NCBI RefSeq assembly: GCF_002835995.1
Contig: NZ_PJBZ01000080.1
Coordinates: forward strand, 1-33,971
DNA from: Psychromonas sp. Urea-02u-13
GTDB taxonomy: Bacteria; Pseudomonadota; Gammaproteobacteria; Enterobacterales; Psychromonadaceae
Direction: 5' to 3'
DNA: 33,971 nt
Each line of letters opens with the position of its first letter. Positions within the stretch are counted from its first letter, which is position 1. This document shows positions 16,820 through 25,398 of the stretch, in pieces. The notes under the pieces are model-generated. The model made no database searches. It was not told the origin of the DNA and saw nothing but the letters and a program-made list of their open reading frames with translations. The position numbers and the translations under genes are program-made.

Positions 16820-18064
16820 TTATTGAGCATAGTGGAAAACAGGTGTGTCTAAACTCGATATTAATAACAAATTCTTCGAACCCACTTTAAGCGCAACCTT
16901 TTGTTGCACTGCGTTAATACTATCAATTTTAAGTTCAGTATCTTTCGTTTCTAAATACGAAACTTGAATGTTAGATGGCAACATATTCCAACTGCGTAAG
17001 TCGGCAATCTCAGTTAATGCGGTCACTAAGTTGGCTAAGGTACCAAACAAAGAATCTTTTTTATCCGCTTGTGCAACCAGTTCATATTTTGCGATGGCAC
17101 GGGCCGTGGTTAATAACAAAATAGAAGGATACTCTGCCGATAAATCTTCACGTACCAATACTTCTACATTTTCAATCAACTCAGTCTTAAATTGTTGCGT
17201 CGCATCGGACAACTTAGCATGTGTGATACGGTAATTCATGTTTGGGTAAGCAGGCATCGCAATGCGAATTAACTGCTCGCCATTACCACTTGGCACCATA
17301 ATCGAATTTTGTTTTTTATTACTCACAACACCATCAAAATACAGTGAAAACACTTGGTTATTATTGTTTTTTATTGGCGTAGGAAAACCACTATAGCGTT
17401 TTTTATAGCGACTATACTGGCCATTTTTGTCTACCGCATAACTCATGCGTAATAATGACTTTTTTAAGCTCTTCGGTATCGCTAATTTTCGTTGCGTCAG
17501 CAGTTCTTCGGCATGTTTGTAACTAATTAGCGCGTTGGATTGCTCATCCAAGAGTTCGTAAATGATGCCCGCCAACAAGTGACTACTTGCCAACTGCCCT
17601 TCGAGTGATTTTTTACTGGCCAATTTTCGCATTGATATATCAGCTTGTAACATTTCAACACGCGCGCCATCGATATCGTCATTAAACAGATAACTCAGCG
17701 CAAGTATATTGTGCACCATCACTCGGTCAGTCGGATAACCGCTATAACTGCGCAAGGTTTCGTTGACTGTGCCAGCGGCTGCATTTTCGCTGATCGAGGT
17801 AGCGGTCAATACTGCCATCTCTTTTTTAGCTTGGGTAAGTGTTTCTATCGAACCGGGGAAATCGCCAGATAACAGTTGTAATAAACCGACATTGAGATGA
17901 AATTGCGCATAATCGCGCTCAGGAGGCTCAGTCAATTGTAACTGTTCAAGGACATGTAGGGGATTTTGTAGCTGTAGTTGGTTTGCTAGTTTGTTGGTTT
18001 CACGTTGCTGACCTGCACAGGCACTGAGTAAAACAATAAGAAAAACAGTTATAATTTTTTTCAT
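16820..18064 (-). CDS. COG3014-type TPR lipoprotein
   Basis: Predicted lipoprotein with lipobox LLSAC (C16). About residues 40-230 are helical TPR-like repeats (HLNVGLLQLLSGDFPGSIETL, LLAGIIYELLDEQSNALISY). The C-terminal half is rich in beta-strands and contains a TTARAIAKYEL segment, as in uncharacterised COG3014 proteins found near lpoB. The length of 414 residues fits. It lies 215 bases after lpoB on the same strand. Function is unknown; by position it may serve with LpoB in activating or placing peptidoglycan synthesis, which is inference. Confidence 0.75.
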   Translation of the reverse strand: MKKIITVFLIVLLSACAGQQRETNKLANQLQLQNPLHVLEQLQLTEPPERDYAQFHLNVGLLQLLSGDFPGSIETLTQAKKEMAVLTATSISENAAAGTVNETLRSYSGYPTDRVMVHNILALSYLFNDDIDGARVEMLQADISMRKLASKKSLEGQLASSHLLAGIIYELLDEQSNALISYKHAEELLTQRKLAIPKSLKKSLLRMSYAVDKNGQYSRYKKRYSGFPTPIKNNNNQVFSLYFDGVVSNKKQNSIMVPSGNGEQLIRIAMPAYPNMNYRITHAKLSDATQQFKTELIENVEVLVREDLSAEYPSILLLTTARAIAKYELVAQADKKDSLFGTLANLVTALTEIADLRSWNMLPSNIQVSYLETKDTELKIDSINAVQQKVALKVGSKNLLLISSLDTPVFHYAQ

Positions 18065-18152
18065 GAATGGCCGTTATAAAAAGAACAAGAAAAAAGCGTT
18101 TAGATCATTAACTCTACCTTAGTGATTAAATATTCCGCTGTAAAAATGAGTC

Positions 18153-18197
18153 ACTTTCAAGCAAAAGTTGAAAGGGTTATTACCTTCAACTTTCAAC
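18153..18197 (-). repeat. Inverted repeats between lpoB and COG3014 gene
   Basis: GTTGAAAG (18167-18174) can pair with CTTTCAAC (18190-18197) or with the nearby upstream CTTTCAA (18154-18160), giving two mutually exclusive stems. There is no strong U-run. It may be an attenuator or mRNA-stability structure, or chance in AT-rich DNA. Confidence 0.3.
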
Positions 18198-18279
18198 ACT
18201 GAAATGACTGATTTAAACCCGTTAATATAATCACCTTTTTAGACTAAATGGTATGCTTAACGCCTCAATTCAATCATTA

Positions 18280-18879
18280 TTATTCACGTAATTTACTATT
18301 TTTAATCAGCTTTTTAATTTTCTTCTGGCCAACCCATACTTTACGATTATCTTTAATGCTAATCAGTTCAAGGTTTACTTGGTAGAAACGTACCTGTGTA
18401 GTGCCATCAACATCAATAATGGTATTGATTTGACCCTGCATCATGTAATCAGCGCCGTATTCTTGGCCCATCTCTTTACGTGTTTCTTCCGTCGCATTTA
18501 AGTCTTGGTCGCCACGTTCTTCACGAATTTCATCACGTGCACCTGATGCAGCAACAAATTGAACTTCGCCAGAGTTGATCAGTTCACGTTCCATGTCTGC
18601 AATAAAGGTATTGGTGTTGATATGCTCGTGGCTTAGGTTACGTATTTTACCGACGATAACCGCTGGGTCTTTGCCTTCGGCTTTAACAAACTTACCAATC
18701 CAAGCACGAGAAAGAGAATCTTCAACCATTTCACGCGCAACCAATTGTGAATCAGTGTCGTTCCAAGCACCACTTAAATCCACTTCTTTTTGTGAATCTA
18801 AACGCTCAACAGACGTTGAACAAGCACTCAGGAATAATGTTGCAAAGGCGATAAATAGCATGTTTTTTTTGATGTTCAT
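18280..18879 (-). CDS. lpoB: Penicillin-binding protein activator LpoB
   Basis: Outer-membrane lipoprotein that activates the PBP1b peptidoglycan synthase. I place the start at 18879: this ATG has a GGAG site 8 bases upstream and opens directly into the signal peptide MNIKKNMLFIAFATLFLSAC (lipid C20). A longer frame to 18969 would put 30 extra residues before the signal peptide and overlap hinT. The core has the diagnostic LpoB/YcfM motifs DLSGAWNDTDSQLVA, PAVIVGKIRNLSHEHINT and YQVNLELISIKDNRKVW. With 199 residues it has a shorter proline-rich linker than E. coli LpoB. It follows hinT by 13 bases, as in the conserved hinT-lpoB neighbourhood. Confidence 0.92.
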   Translation of the reverse strand: MNIKKNMLFIAFATLFLSACSTSVERLDSQKEVDLSGAWNDTDSQLVAREMVEDSLSRAWIGKFVKAEGKDPAVIVGKIRNLSHEHINTNTFIADMERELINSGEVQFVAASGARDEIREERGDQDLNATEETRKEMGQEYGADYMMQGQINTIIDVDGTTQVRFYQVNLELISIKDNRKVWVGQKKIKKLIKNSKLRE

Positions 18880-18892
18880 GTAAAACTCCAAG

Positions 18893-19243
18893 TTAGATAG
18901 AAACGATTTTACCCAGCGGTTGTCCGCCAAGTAAGTGTAGGTGAATATGGTAGACTTCTTGCCCGCCATCTCGATTACAATTCATAATCAAACGGTAGCC
19001 TGACTCAGCAATGCCTTCTTGCTTAGCCAACATTTTTGCTGCCGTATAGAGTTTCCCTACTAAGACTTCGTCCTCGACTTCAATATCGTTTGCCGTCGCA
19101 ATTAATTTATTAGGAATAATCAATATATGTGTTTTAGCTTGTGGTGAAATATCACGAAAAGCGGTGACATAATCATCTTGATAAAGCATATCCGATGGGA
19201 TCTCTTTATTGATTATTTTTCTAAATATGGTTTCTTCTGGCAT
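18893..19243 (-). CDS. hinT: HIT-family purine nucleoside phosphoramidase
   Basis: Small cytoplasmic homodimeric hydrolase of nucleoside phosphoramidates. The histidine triad is HIHLHLL with H99, H101 and H103, preceded by GGQEVYH and followed by GGQPLGK. The N-terminus [15 protein letters not shown] is the classic HinT start. The length of 116 residues is typical. It precedes lpoB closely on the same strand. Confidence 0.96.
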   Translation of the reverse strand: MPEETIFRKIINKEIPSDMLYQDDYVTAFRDISPQAKTHILIIPNKLIATANDIEVEDEVLVGKLYTAAKMLAKQEGIAESGYRLIMNCNRDGGQEVYHIHLHLLGGQPLGKIVSI

Positions 19244-19297
19244 CTTTTTTCCTTTATTACGTCAAGCAAGTGAACTGTTTGATTATATTATCAGTGC

Positions 19298-19323
19298 GTA
19301 GGTAAACCAGCGGTTTAACCTAC
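19298..19323 (-). terminator. Stem-loop between the PTPS-like gene and hinT
   Basis: GTAGGTAAACC (19298-19308) pairs with GGTTTAACCTAC (19312-19323) with one bulged base and a tight AGC loop. It lies 17 bases after the stop of the pterin-synthase-like gene. The U-run is poor, so it could be a terminator or a processing hairpin. Confidence 0.45.
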
Positions 19324-19339
19324 ATCAAGTTAATACTCA

Positions 19340-20206
19340 CTACAGCTCAGCAATCGCGCCTTTACCTACACCTTCGTAAGCATAAACAGTCACTTTGTCA
19401 CTGCCAACACGCTTTTTAGTTTGCTCACAAATAAAGTCAGCAAGCTCTTCAACCGTGGTGTCCCTTGGTAATACTTCACAACGGTGTGCAGGCATTAATA
19501 ACTCAAAATACCCCTGTGGCGCATGGTAGGCACTGCATAGTTTTTCAACGTCATTAGCTTTAACAATAAAAGAAAGATCACCCTTCTTGATAATATCGTC
19601 TTGGCTAACTAAATAAATGTCTTTCCAACGGTTTGCCCAATCTTGCACAAGGTGATTGTTAAACTCACCGTTTACAAAGATATCAAGTTTAGAACGATGC
19701 CCATGGGCAATACGTTGGCAATTACCATCATGTTTTTTAAGACCATGTGTATAGTGGTAAAACGGTGTTTCAATTTTTTCGCTACGTAATTTAATTTCCA
19801 ACTCACCGACATTCTCAGGCAGTTGTAATAAAATAATATGCTCTAAATAGGTTTCAATCACTTCAATAGAAACGTCTTCACTTTCTAATAAACAGTAAGC
19901 TTCGCTTGGACATTTTAATTGAATATAGCTGTTATCATTCAGTTTATAGTCAACCTGTGTACGTTGTGGTTCCATGGTTACAGAACATCTTGCTGACGCA
20001 TGCGGCACGATCAGTTTATGATCCACCTCTGCATCTATAATCGCTTTAATCTGTTTTTTAACTAATGAGAAGTCTAAAATCATAGACTGCTCATTAAGCA
20101 TGCCCGTTAAGGTGACATCTACGATATAACTTTCGCCAACAAACCCACGTTGGGCATCTAAATATGTCGCATCAATGACCGTTAAGTCGCGTACAAATAA
20201 TTTCAT
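19340..20206 (-). CDS. Two-domain 6-pyruvoyl-tetrahydropterin synthase-like protein
   Basis: Member of the PTPS/QueD superfamily (6-carboxytetrahydropterin synthase and relatives, T-fold, zinc-dependent), but twice the usual length at 288 residues. The second half carries the recognisable site: C163 and HGH (H168, H170) in GNCQRIAHGHRS, H154 upstream, and a C-terminal acidic residue in YEGVGKG. The first half begins like a PTPS domain (LFVRDLTVIDATYLD, LDFSLVKKQIKAIIDAEVDHKLI) but lacks HGH, so it is probably a degenerate copy. No other queuosine or folate genes are near. It lies 27 bases after yejK on the same strand. The superfamily is fairly confident; the reaction is uncertain. Confidence 0.7.
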   Translation of the reverse strand: MKLFVRDLTVIDATYLDAQRGFVGESYIVDVTLTGMLNEQSMILDFSLVKKQIKAIIDAEVDHKLIVPHASARCSVTMEPQRTQVDYKLNDNSYIQLKCPSEAYCLLESEDVSIEVIETYLEHIILLQLPENVGELEIKLRSEKIETPFYHYTHGLKKHDGNCQRIAHGHRSKLDIFVNGEFNNHLVQDWANRWKDIYLVSQDDIIKKGDLSFIVKANDVEKLCSAYHAPQGYFELLMPAHRCEVLPRDTTVEELADFICEQTKKRVGSDKVTVYAYEGVGKGAIAEL

Positions 20207-20233
20207 TTAATAATCCTATAAAAACACGGCTAT

Positions 20234-21295
20234 TTAAAACGGCGCTTCGCCATTATCGTCTTCGTCTGACGCAGAGACACCCGTTGCATCACGTTTTAAT
20301 TGCTCGCGAAGGTTAGGCGGAATGCCTTTAATCGTTAACGTATCACTGTCTGCGTCATATTGGATACTTTCGCCAAGATGCTTTTGATCAAAACTAATAC
20401 TCACACCACCGCCTGAACCCACATATTTTGTTAATTTACGCATCACACTGCGATCTGCGGGAAAATTTTCTTCTAATTGGTAATCTTGACTGACAAAATC
20501 ATAAAAACTACCTTCAAGTTTTGGTGATTCTTGTAATTGCTCAGACAGCGTTGATAATGCGATATCTTCGCCCTGCTTTAACTGCTCTTTGCAGTAATCA
20601 AAAGCCACTTCACGGACTTCTTGTTTTTGTGCAATAGGTAACGCTTCTTTTTCACAAAACTCTTCTACCGCTTTCATCAGCACTTGATTTTGAACTTTAG
20701 CATCAAAACCTTCCTGTGCGCCCATAAAATCTAAAAAGAAATCAGAGACTTGGCGACCAACTCGTCCTTTAATAAACGATAAGTAGCGGTTTGATTCAGG
20801 AGAGCGGGCTAATAATGTTAAATCAATGCGTGTCACTAGTTGAATTTTACTGGTTTCAAGATGCTGACTGGTGGTTAATTCTAGGTTTTCATTCACACTC
20901 ACTGATTCATTATTTTGAAGCAATGCAATTAATAGATAGTCGCTGGCTGTCCAGCTGTATTTACTGATTAACAAAATGCCCTGTTCAGCAAAGTCTTGTT
21001 TTAATAATTCTGCTAATAAACAATCAACCGCGGTTTGTGAAAAGCTCACAAAATCTAAATCGCCAGCCATTTGCTGTTCTAATGCACGTTGAAAAACCTG
21101 TGGTTTATCTGAGTCAGTCGGAAAAGAAGCAAACGCTTTATTGGTTTTGCTTTGGTAAGTGCTGTGTATTTTTGTTAAAAACTGTTCAATAGAAGGTGAA
21201 ATAGGCAGTTCACCCTCACGTTTTGTACACTGTAACGTGCCTTCAGAGCTGTAGTTTAGCGAGTGTAAGATAACATTCGTTGCAGAGATATTCAT
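20234..21295 (-). CDS. yejK: Nucleoid-associated protein YejK (NdpA)
   Basis: Nucleoid-associated protein of the 37-kDa NdpA family, which binds DNA and affects chromosome organisation and topoisomerase activity. At 353 residues it is slightly longer than E. coli YejK, owing to an acidic C-terminal tail (SASDEDDNGEAPF). Family features visible are RYLSFIKGRVGRQVSDFFLDFMGA and SISFDQKHLGESIQYD near the end. It is divergent from yejL-yejM across about 155 bases, the arrangement known from E. coli, which supports the call. Confidence 0.93.
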   Translation of the reverse strand: MNISATNVILHSLNYSSEGTLQCTKREGELPISPSIEQFLTKIHSTYQSKTNKAFASFPTDSDKPQVFQRALEQQMAGDLDFVSFSQTAVDCLLAELLKQDFAEQGILLISKYSWTASDYLLIALLQNNESVSVNENLELTTSQHLETSKIQLVTRIDLTLLARSPESNRYLSFIKGRVGRQVSDFFLDFMGAQEGFDAKVQNQVLMKAVEEFCEKEALPIAQKQEVREVAFDYCKEQLKQGEDIALSTLSEQLQESPKLEGSFYDFVSQDYQLEENFPADRSVMRKLTKYVGSGGGVSISFDQKHLGESIQYDADSDTLTIKGIPPNLREQLKRDATGVSASDEDDNGEAPF

Positions 21296-21450
21296 AAATA
21301 GCGCCTAAATTTTAAAGAGAAAAGTGATTATGCCACCAAAGCACGATACAGAAAATCAGTTTTATAAATAAAAACCCGCAGCCTAAGATTGGTATCTTTT
21401 GTTGAGTGAGGTATTATATCTTTCTTTAAACTCAATATAGACGAATGCTA

Positions 21451-21675
21451 ATGCCAATTATCTCTAAATACTCAAACGAAAAAATCGAAAAAATCCTAGA
21501 TGAAGTCATGGAAGTACTTCATAAAAATGACGTGTCAGTGGATTTGAGCCTCATGGTATTAGGTAATAGCTTAACGCACATTATCAATAGCCAAGTGCCT
21601 GTCAATAAGCGTAAAGCGATTGGCGAGAAATTTGTAAAAGCATTTAGTGCTTCTATCAACACAAAAGAAAAATAA
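21451..21675 (+). CDS. yejL: YejL-family protein
   Basis: Small conserved protein (UPF0352) of unknown function. MPIISKYSNEKIEKILDEVMEVLHK and DLSLMVLGNSLTHIIN align with E. coli YejL from memory. I prefer the ATG at 21451, which matches the family's MPxISRYS start; an ATG at 21445 would add two residues. Neither has a strong ribosome binding site. It lies 5 bases before yejM, with yejK divergent. Confidence 0.92.
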   Translation: MPIISKYSNEKIEKILDEVMEVLHKNDVSVDLSLMVLGNSLTHIINSQVPVNKRKAIGEKFVKAFSASINTKEK

Positions 21676-21680
21676 TCACT

Positions 21681-23477
21681 ATGGTTGAAACTGGTCACAA
21701 ATTCCACGATAACGTCTCCCGGTTAGTTAACTGGGCGCATTGGTTTACTTTTTTCAACCTGATACTGGTTTCTTTGATCAGCCTGCGTTATATAAGATAC
21801 GCAGGTTTATCAGATTCAGGCCTGGGTATTGCGTATCAATTTACCAGCTTAATCGGCCATTTTAGTTTTGTCTCCGCCGTGGTGTTTGGGCTAGTGCTCT
21901 TCCCGCTCGCGTTTATTATTCCCCTGCAGCGTTTATATCGATTTCTTGCTATCAGCATTAGTACCCTTGCGGTCACTTTTTTGATTGTTGATACGCAGAT
22001 ATTTAGGCTCTATGATTTTCATCTTAATCCGCTTATTTGGCAGTTTTTACAACAGCCTGAGCAGGTTGAGCAAATTTATTCAATCAATTTACATTACATC
22101 TCTATTCCTATCATCTTTGCGATTGAATTTGCCATCTCTTTCTTCGTATGGCGTAAAGGTCGACAGTTACAAGCAAAAGCCATTGGTAAACCGATTGCCA
22201 TTTTCTTAATGATTGCTTTTGTCATTACTCATCTCGCTTATATTTGGGCAGATGCTAAACAGTACCGCCCTATCACCCAGCAAAAATCGTTGTACCCACT
22301 TTCATACCCGATGACCGCACGTACATTTTTGACTAAACAGGGTTGGTTAACTGAAGAAAAATTTGAGCACCGCATTGCCAGACAGCACGGTGATAACAAC
22401 GGTTCGTTGGATTACCCAAAACAGCCTCTAACGTATATCGACAACGATAAAAGAGCGCCGAATAAAAACATATTATTGATCGCGATTGAATCGTTACGAG
22501 CTGATGTACTCACTAAAGAAAATATGCCCTTTACCTATTCATTGACGCAGCAAGGCTTGAATTACACCCAACATTTCAGTGGTGCAAGCAATCAAGCACA
22601 GGGTATCTATAGCTTATTTTACGCTTTACCAAATCGTTACTGGCCTGAAATAACGCTTAACTACGTACCACCTGTGTTGATGGATCGTTTAGAAGAGCAA
22701 GATTACCAGTTTGGTTTGTTTTCTAGTATTGGTTTTGTGCACCCTGAATTTTTACAGAGTAGTTTTAGTGGCATAGATGCTTCACTGCTTAAACGTGACG
22801 CGCATTCAGGTAACAACAGCGAAATAACCCAAGGTTGGTTACAGTGGTTAGGCGCAAAAGATGAGCAAAAAAATTGGTTTAGTTTTATCTATTACCAGCA
22901 AGATGGTAATGCTCTCTCGCTCAACGAGAGTAACTTTAGCTTGGCACAACGCACTGAAAAAATGGCGTTATATCAGCAACAAGTCTTAACTATCGACCGT
23001 CAAATAAAACAGGTTGTCGATAAATTACAAGCTTCAAAAGCACTTGAAAATACCATTGTGATTATCACCGGTAGTAATGGTGCCTCGTTTGAGCAAGCAT
23101 CATCAGCGCAGGCGGCTATCAATAATGCGCACGTGCCTTTAATTGTTTTATGGCCGGGCGAAAATAGCCGTACCATCACACGTATGACCAGCCACGCAGA
23201 TATCGTTCCAACACTGATGGAAGGTGCACTGGGTATTAAAGACACCGCGAAAGAGTACAGTGACGGGCAAAGTTTATTTGATAATAACCCAAGACCTTAT
23301 CTACTTTCTGGCGACCTTAAAAAGTATGTTATTTACGAAAAAGATAAAATAACCCAGTTTAATAATGACGGGCAAATATCCAGTATTAACTGGCAAGGTA
23401 TTACACTCGATGAGGATCAGTTTGATATCACGCTGCTCATTGATGTCTTGTCAAAACTGCGTCGTTTCAATAACTAA
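21681..23477 (+). CDS. yejM: YejM/PbgA (LapC) inner-membrane protein
   Basis: Inner-membrane protein that senses periplasmic lipopolysaccharide and controls LpxC turnover through LapB in enterobacteria (known as YejM, PbgA or LapC). The N-terminal region (about 1-190) has five hydrophobic segments and begins VSRLVNWAHWFTFFNLIL, with IGHFSFV, matching the DUF3413 domain. After a linker, the periplasmic sulfatase-like domain (about 255-560) carries ILLIAIESLRADVL at the metal-site position and SHADIVPTLM near its end. At 598 residues it is close to the E. coli length. It is tightly coupled to yejL. Confidence 0.94.
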   Translation: MVETGHKFHDNVSRLVNWAHWFTFFNLILVSLISLRYIRYAGLSDSGLGIAYQFTSLIGHFSFVSAVVFGLVLFPLAFIIPLQRLYRFLAISISTLAVTFLIVDTQIFRLYDFHLNPLIWQFLQQPEQVEQIYSINLHYISIPIIFAIEFAISFFVWRKGRQLQAKAIGKPIAIFLMIAFVITHLAYIWADAKQYRPITQQKSLYPLSYPMTARTFLTKQGWLTEEKFEHRIARQHGDNNGSLDYPKQPLTYIDNDKRAPNKNILLIAIESLRADVLTKENMPFTYSLTQQGLNYTQHFSGASNQAQGIYSLFYALPNRYWPEITLNYVPPVLMDRLEEQDYQFGLFSSIGFVHPEFLQSSFSGIDASLLKRDAHSGNNSEITQGWLQWLGAKDEQKNWFSFIYYQQDGNALSLNESNFSLAQRTEKMALYQQQVLTIDRQIKQVVDKLQASKALENTIVIITGSNGASFEQASSAQAAINNAHVPLIVLWPGENSRTITRMTSHADIVPTLMEGALGIKDTAKEYSDGQSLFDNNPRPYLLSGDLKKYVIYEKDKITQFNNDGQISSINWQGITLDEDQFDITLLIDVLSKLRRFNN

Positions 23478-23689
23478 TTTGTAAAAGTGTTAGCTCTAAC
23501 CCACTTATTTAAAAAGCTTTGTTTTAAAACAGGTTATTTATCCATCATTAATGATATGTTGGATTTGTTTAGTAAATAAGGTTCAAAGTACAAGCAGAAC
23601 AGCGCTAAAAAAGTACGGATAACTAAACAAGTGGGTGCATATAACAGGGTCGTTATATGTTGATAAAACTACATAAAAGGAATGTGAAG

Positions 23690-23899
23690 ATGAATTCAGT
23701 TTCATTTCACGCCACAACACAACTTGAAAACAAGTTAAGTGACATTTATGAAATTCTTTATAAAAAAGAAAGCAACATAGCCGGTAAAATTAATCGCTAC
23801 GCAGACGTTCGACAATGCCATAACGCATACCAAGCATTGTTATTACATAGTGTACTGAATAGTTGCACCCTCGTAGGGTTGTTTTATTTGCTCTATTAA
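23690..23899 (+). CDS. Small protein with C-terminal membrane segment, unknown
   Basis: A 69-codon gene I do not recognise. The start at 23690 (MNSVSFHATTQ) is preceded by GGAATGTGAAG; an in-frame ATG at 23657 would add 11 residues but lacks a good site. The first 45 or so residues are polar and mostly helical (LENKLSDIYEILYKKES), and the last 20 or so are hydrophobic (LLLHSVLNSCTLVGLFYLLY), suggesting a tail-anchored small membrane protein. A perfect terminator 11 bases past the stop indicates a dedicated short transcript, which supports a real gene. Codon use is similar to neighbouring genes. Confidence 0.55.
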   Translation: MNSVSFHATTQLENKLSDIYEILYKKESNIAGKINRYADVRQCHNAYQALLLHSVLNSCTLVGLFYLLY

Positions 23900-23910
23900 C
23901 TTTCTTTTCA

Positions 23911-23939
23911 AAAATCCTACTTAACGTAGGATTTTTTTT
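23911..23939 (+). terminator. Strong rho-independent terminator
   Basis: AAAATCCTAC (23911-23920) and GTAGGATTTT (23926-23935) form a perfect 10-bp stem with a 5-base loop, running into eight Ts. It follows the small membrane-protein gene. Confidence 0.9.
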
Positions 23940-24106
23940 GTCACCTGCTCTCTCTATTCAAACCGCTTCATTTACATTCTTCAGCTTACTTAATGGCCTA
24001 AACTTACATAAGAAAAATTGGCGCTAACAAGGCGTTTGATTGAGTAATACTTAGCTATTAGGGTTGAAAACAGCGACGTTATCATCGATTTCAATCCTCA
24101 AGGGAA

Positions 24107-24793
24107 TCACTTTATTAACGAGGCAACAAAACTAGGTAGGTCTTCGGTTTTATAACAAGCATCATGGTGCTCAATATCATCTCTGTTTACTAGAATGGTG
24201 CGCATGCCTAGTTTTTTTGCAGTCGCAATATTGGACGGCTGATCATCGTAAAAAGCAGCGTCAGAAGCTTCAAAATCAAAGTGTTGGCAAATTTTATTAA
24301 AGGCATGTGGGTCAGGCTTCATTTTGTAACCGGTCAGCTCTACGCTAAAAATTCCATCAAAACAGTCATATAAATCAATATGCTTTAACACTCTTGTTGC
24401 ATAAGGCAGTGGTGAGTTGGTAAATACATAACGTGATTTCTTAAATGCATGTAATGCGTCTTTAAGCTTGGTTGCTTTTTCGACATTATCTAACTCTACC
24501 TGGTGAGAAAATTCTGAAAATTTATTCAAATCGACACTGGGATAGTGCAATTGAATGCCTCTTATTGTGCCACCATAACGAAAATAATAGTCACTACAGA
24601 GCGTACTAGACGCTTCAAGCGAAATACCTAACTCATGGCTTATAAAGTTACGCATTCTGGGCCCTATTTGCTCTAAAATGGCATTTTTAGGATGGTATAA
24701 GGTATTATCAAGATCAAATAAATGGACATCACGCTCTAATAACGAATTCAAAAGGCAACCTCTTTGGTTATCGGTAAAGAGCGATATTATCAC
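24107..24793 (-). CDS. HAD-IA pyrimidine 5'-nucleotidase-like phosphatase
   Basis: Cytoplasmic HAD phosphatase, most like the pyrimidine 5'-nucleotidase (SDT1/TIGR01993) group. Motif I is FDLDNTLYHP (D27, D29), motif II is VFTNSPL, the motif III lysine lies in GYKMKPDPHAF, and motif IV is FYDDQPSNI. The cap region FRYGGTIRGI is characteristic of the group. The length of 228 residues is typical. The exact start is uncertain: residues 1-20 are not needed by the fold and no strong ribosome binding site is visible. It stands alone on the minus strand between the small membrane protein and the antiporter. Confidence 0.83.
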   Translation of the reverse strand: MIISLFTDNQRGCLLNSLLERDVHLFDLDNTLYHPKNAILEQIGPRMRNFISHELGISLEASSTLCSDYYFRYGGTIRGIQLHYPSVDLNKFSEFSHQVELDNVEKATKLKDALHAFKKSRYVFTNSPLPYATRVLKHIDLYDCFDGIFSVELTGYKMKPDPHAFNKICQHFDFEASDAAFYDDQPSNIATAKKLGMRTILVNRDDIEHHDACYKTEDLPSFVASLIK

Positions 24794-25398
24794 TGTTTCT
24801 CGTACAAGCTCAACACTTGAAAATAGCTTAGAAAATGCCTTATAGCGTTAATTAGCACAGTATAAAATCGATAGTTATTTATCTTCTAAGAACGCCCTAT
24901 AGGGCAGTGGTTTATATGCCTGGTGGTACCGTTTTTAAAATGATTAAGGTGTGTTCAAAGATGCCCAAAGACCCAAAGTATTAACGGCTTAATTTTACAC
25001 AACCAATATATGGCTATGCCAATCTACTTCCAGTCCCCCATTTAGATAGATGCTAAGCAAATAACAGAGTTAGCATATAAAGATAGAAAACAGCCCTCTA
25101 ATAACAGGGTTAACTATTTTAGTTACTATTAATGCTTCACTCACGGCGACTTGAAGCTATTTTTCACTTCTAATAAATGGTTAAGCCCTCAACAACAGTG
25201 CTTACTTATAGTGTTTCGATTGCACTCATATGGTGCAAATTATTGATATCCACCGATTTAAAAACAAAAAACACCTAACAAAACAAACTAAGCAACTGAA
25301 ATATAAAGATTTAAATTTAGTTTCTTAAAATACGACGTTTTGGTACATACTATGCTTTGTTTAGTAGAATGTTATCCGTCATTATCATAAGGAACTCA
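24794..25398. other. Intergenic region before the Kef-type antiporter
   Basis: About 600 AT-rich bases without a credible gene. A perfect 12-bp palindrome GCCCTATAGGGC lies at 24894-24905. The antiporter's ribosome binding site AAGGAA lies at 25389-25394. No other element can be assigned. Confidence 0.4.

Noticed and set aside
18880-18969. Upstream extension of lpoB by 30 residues
   Set aside because: It would bury the signal peptide and lipobox internally and overlap hinT; the ATG at 18879 has a good ribosome binding site.
24894-24905. Perfect 12-bp palindrome GCCCTATAGGGC
   Set aside because: Isolated and short, with no gene start or repeat partner nearby; a site of this length can occur by chance.
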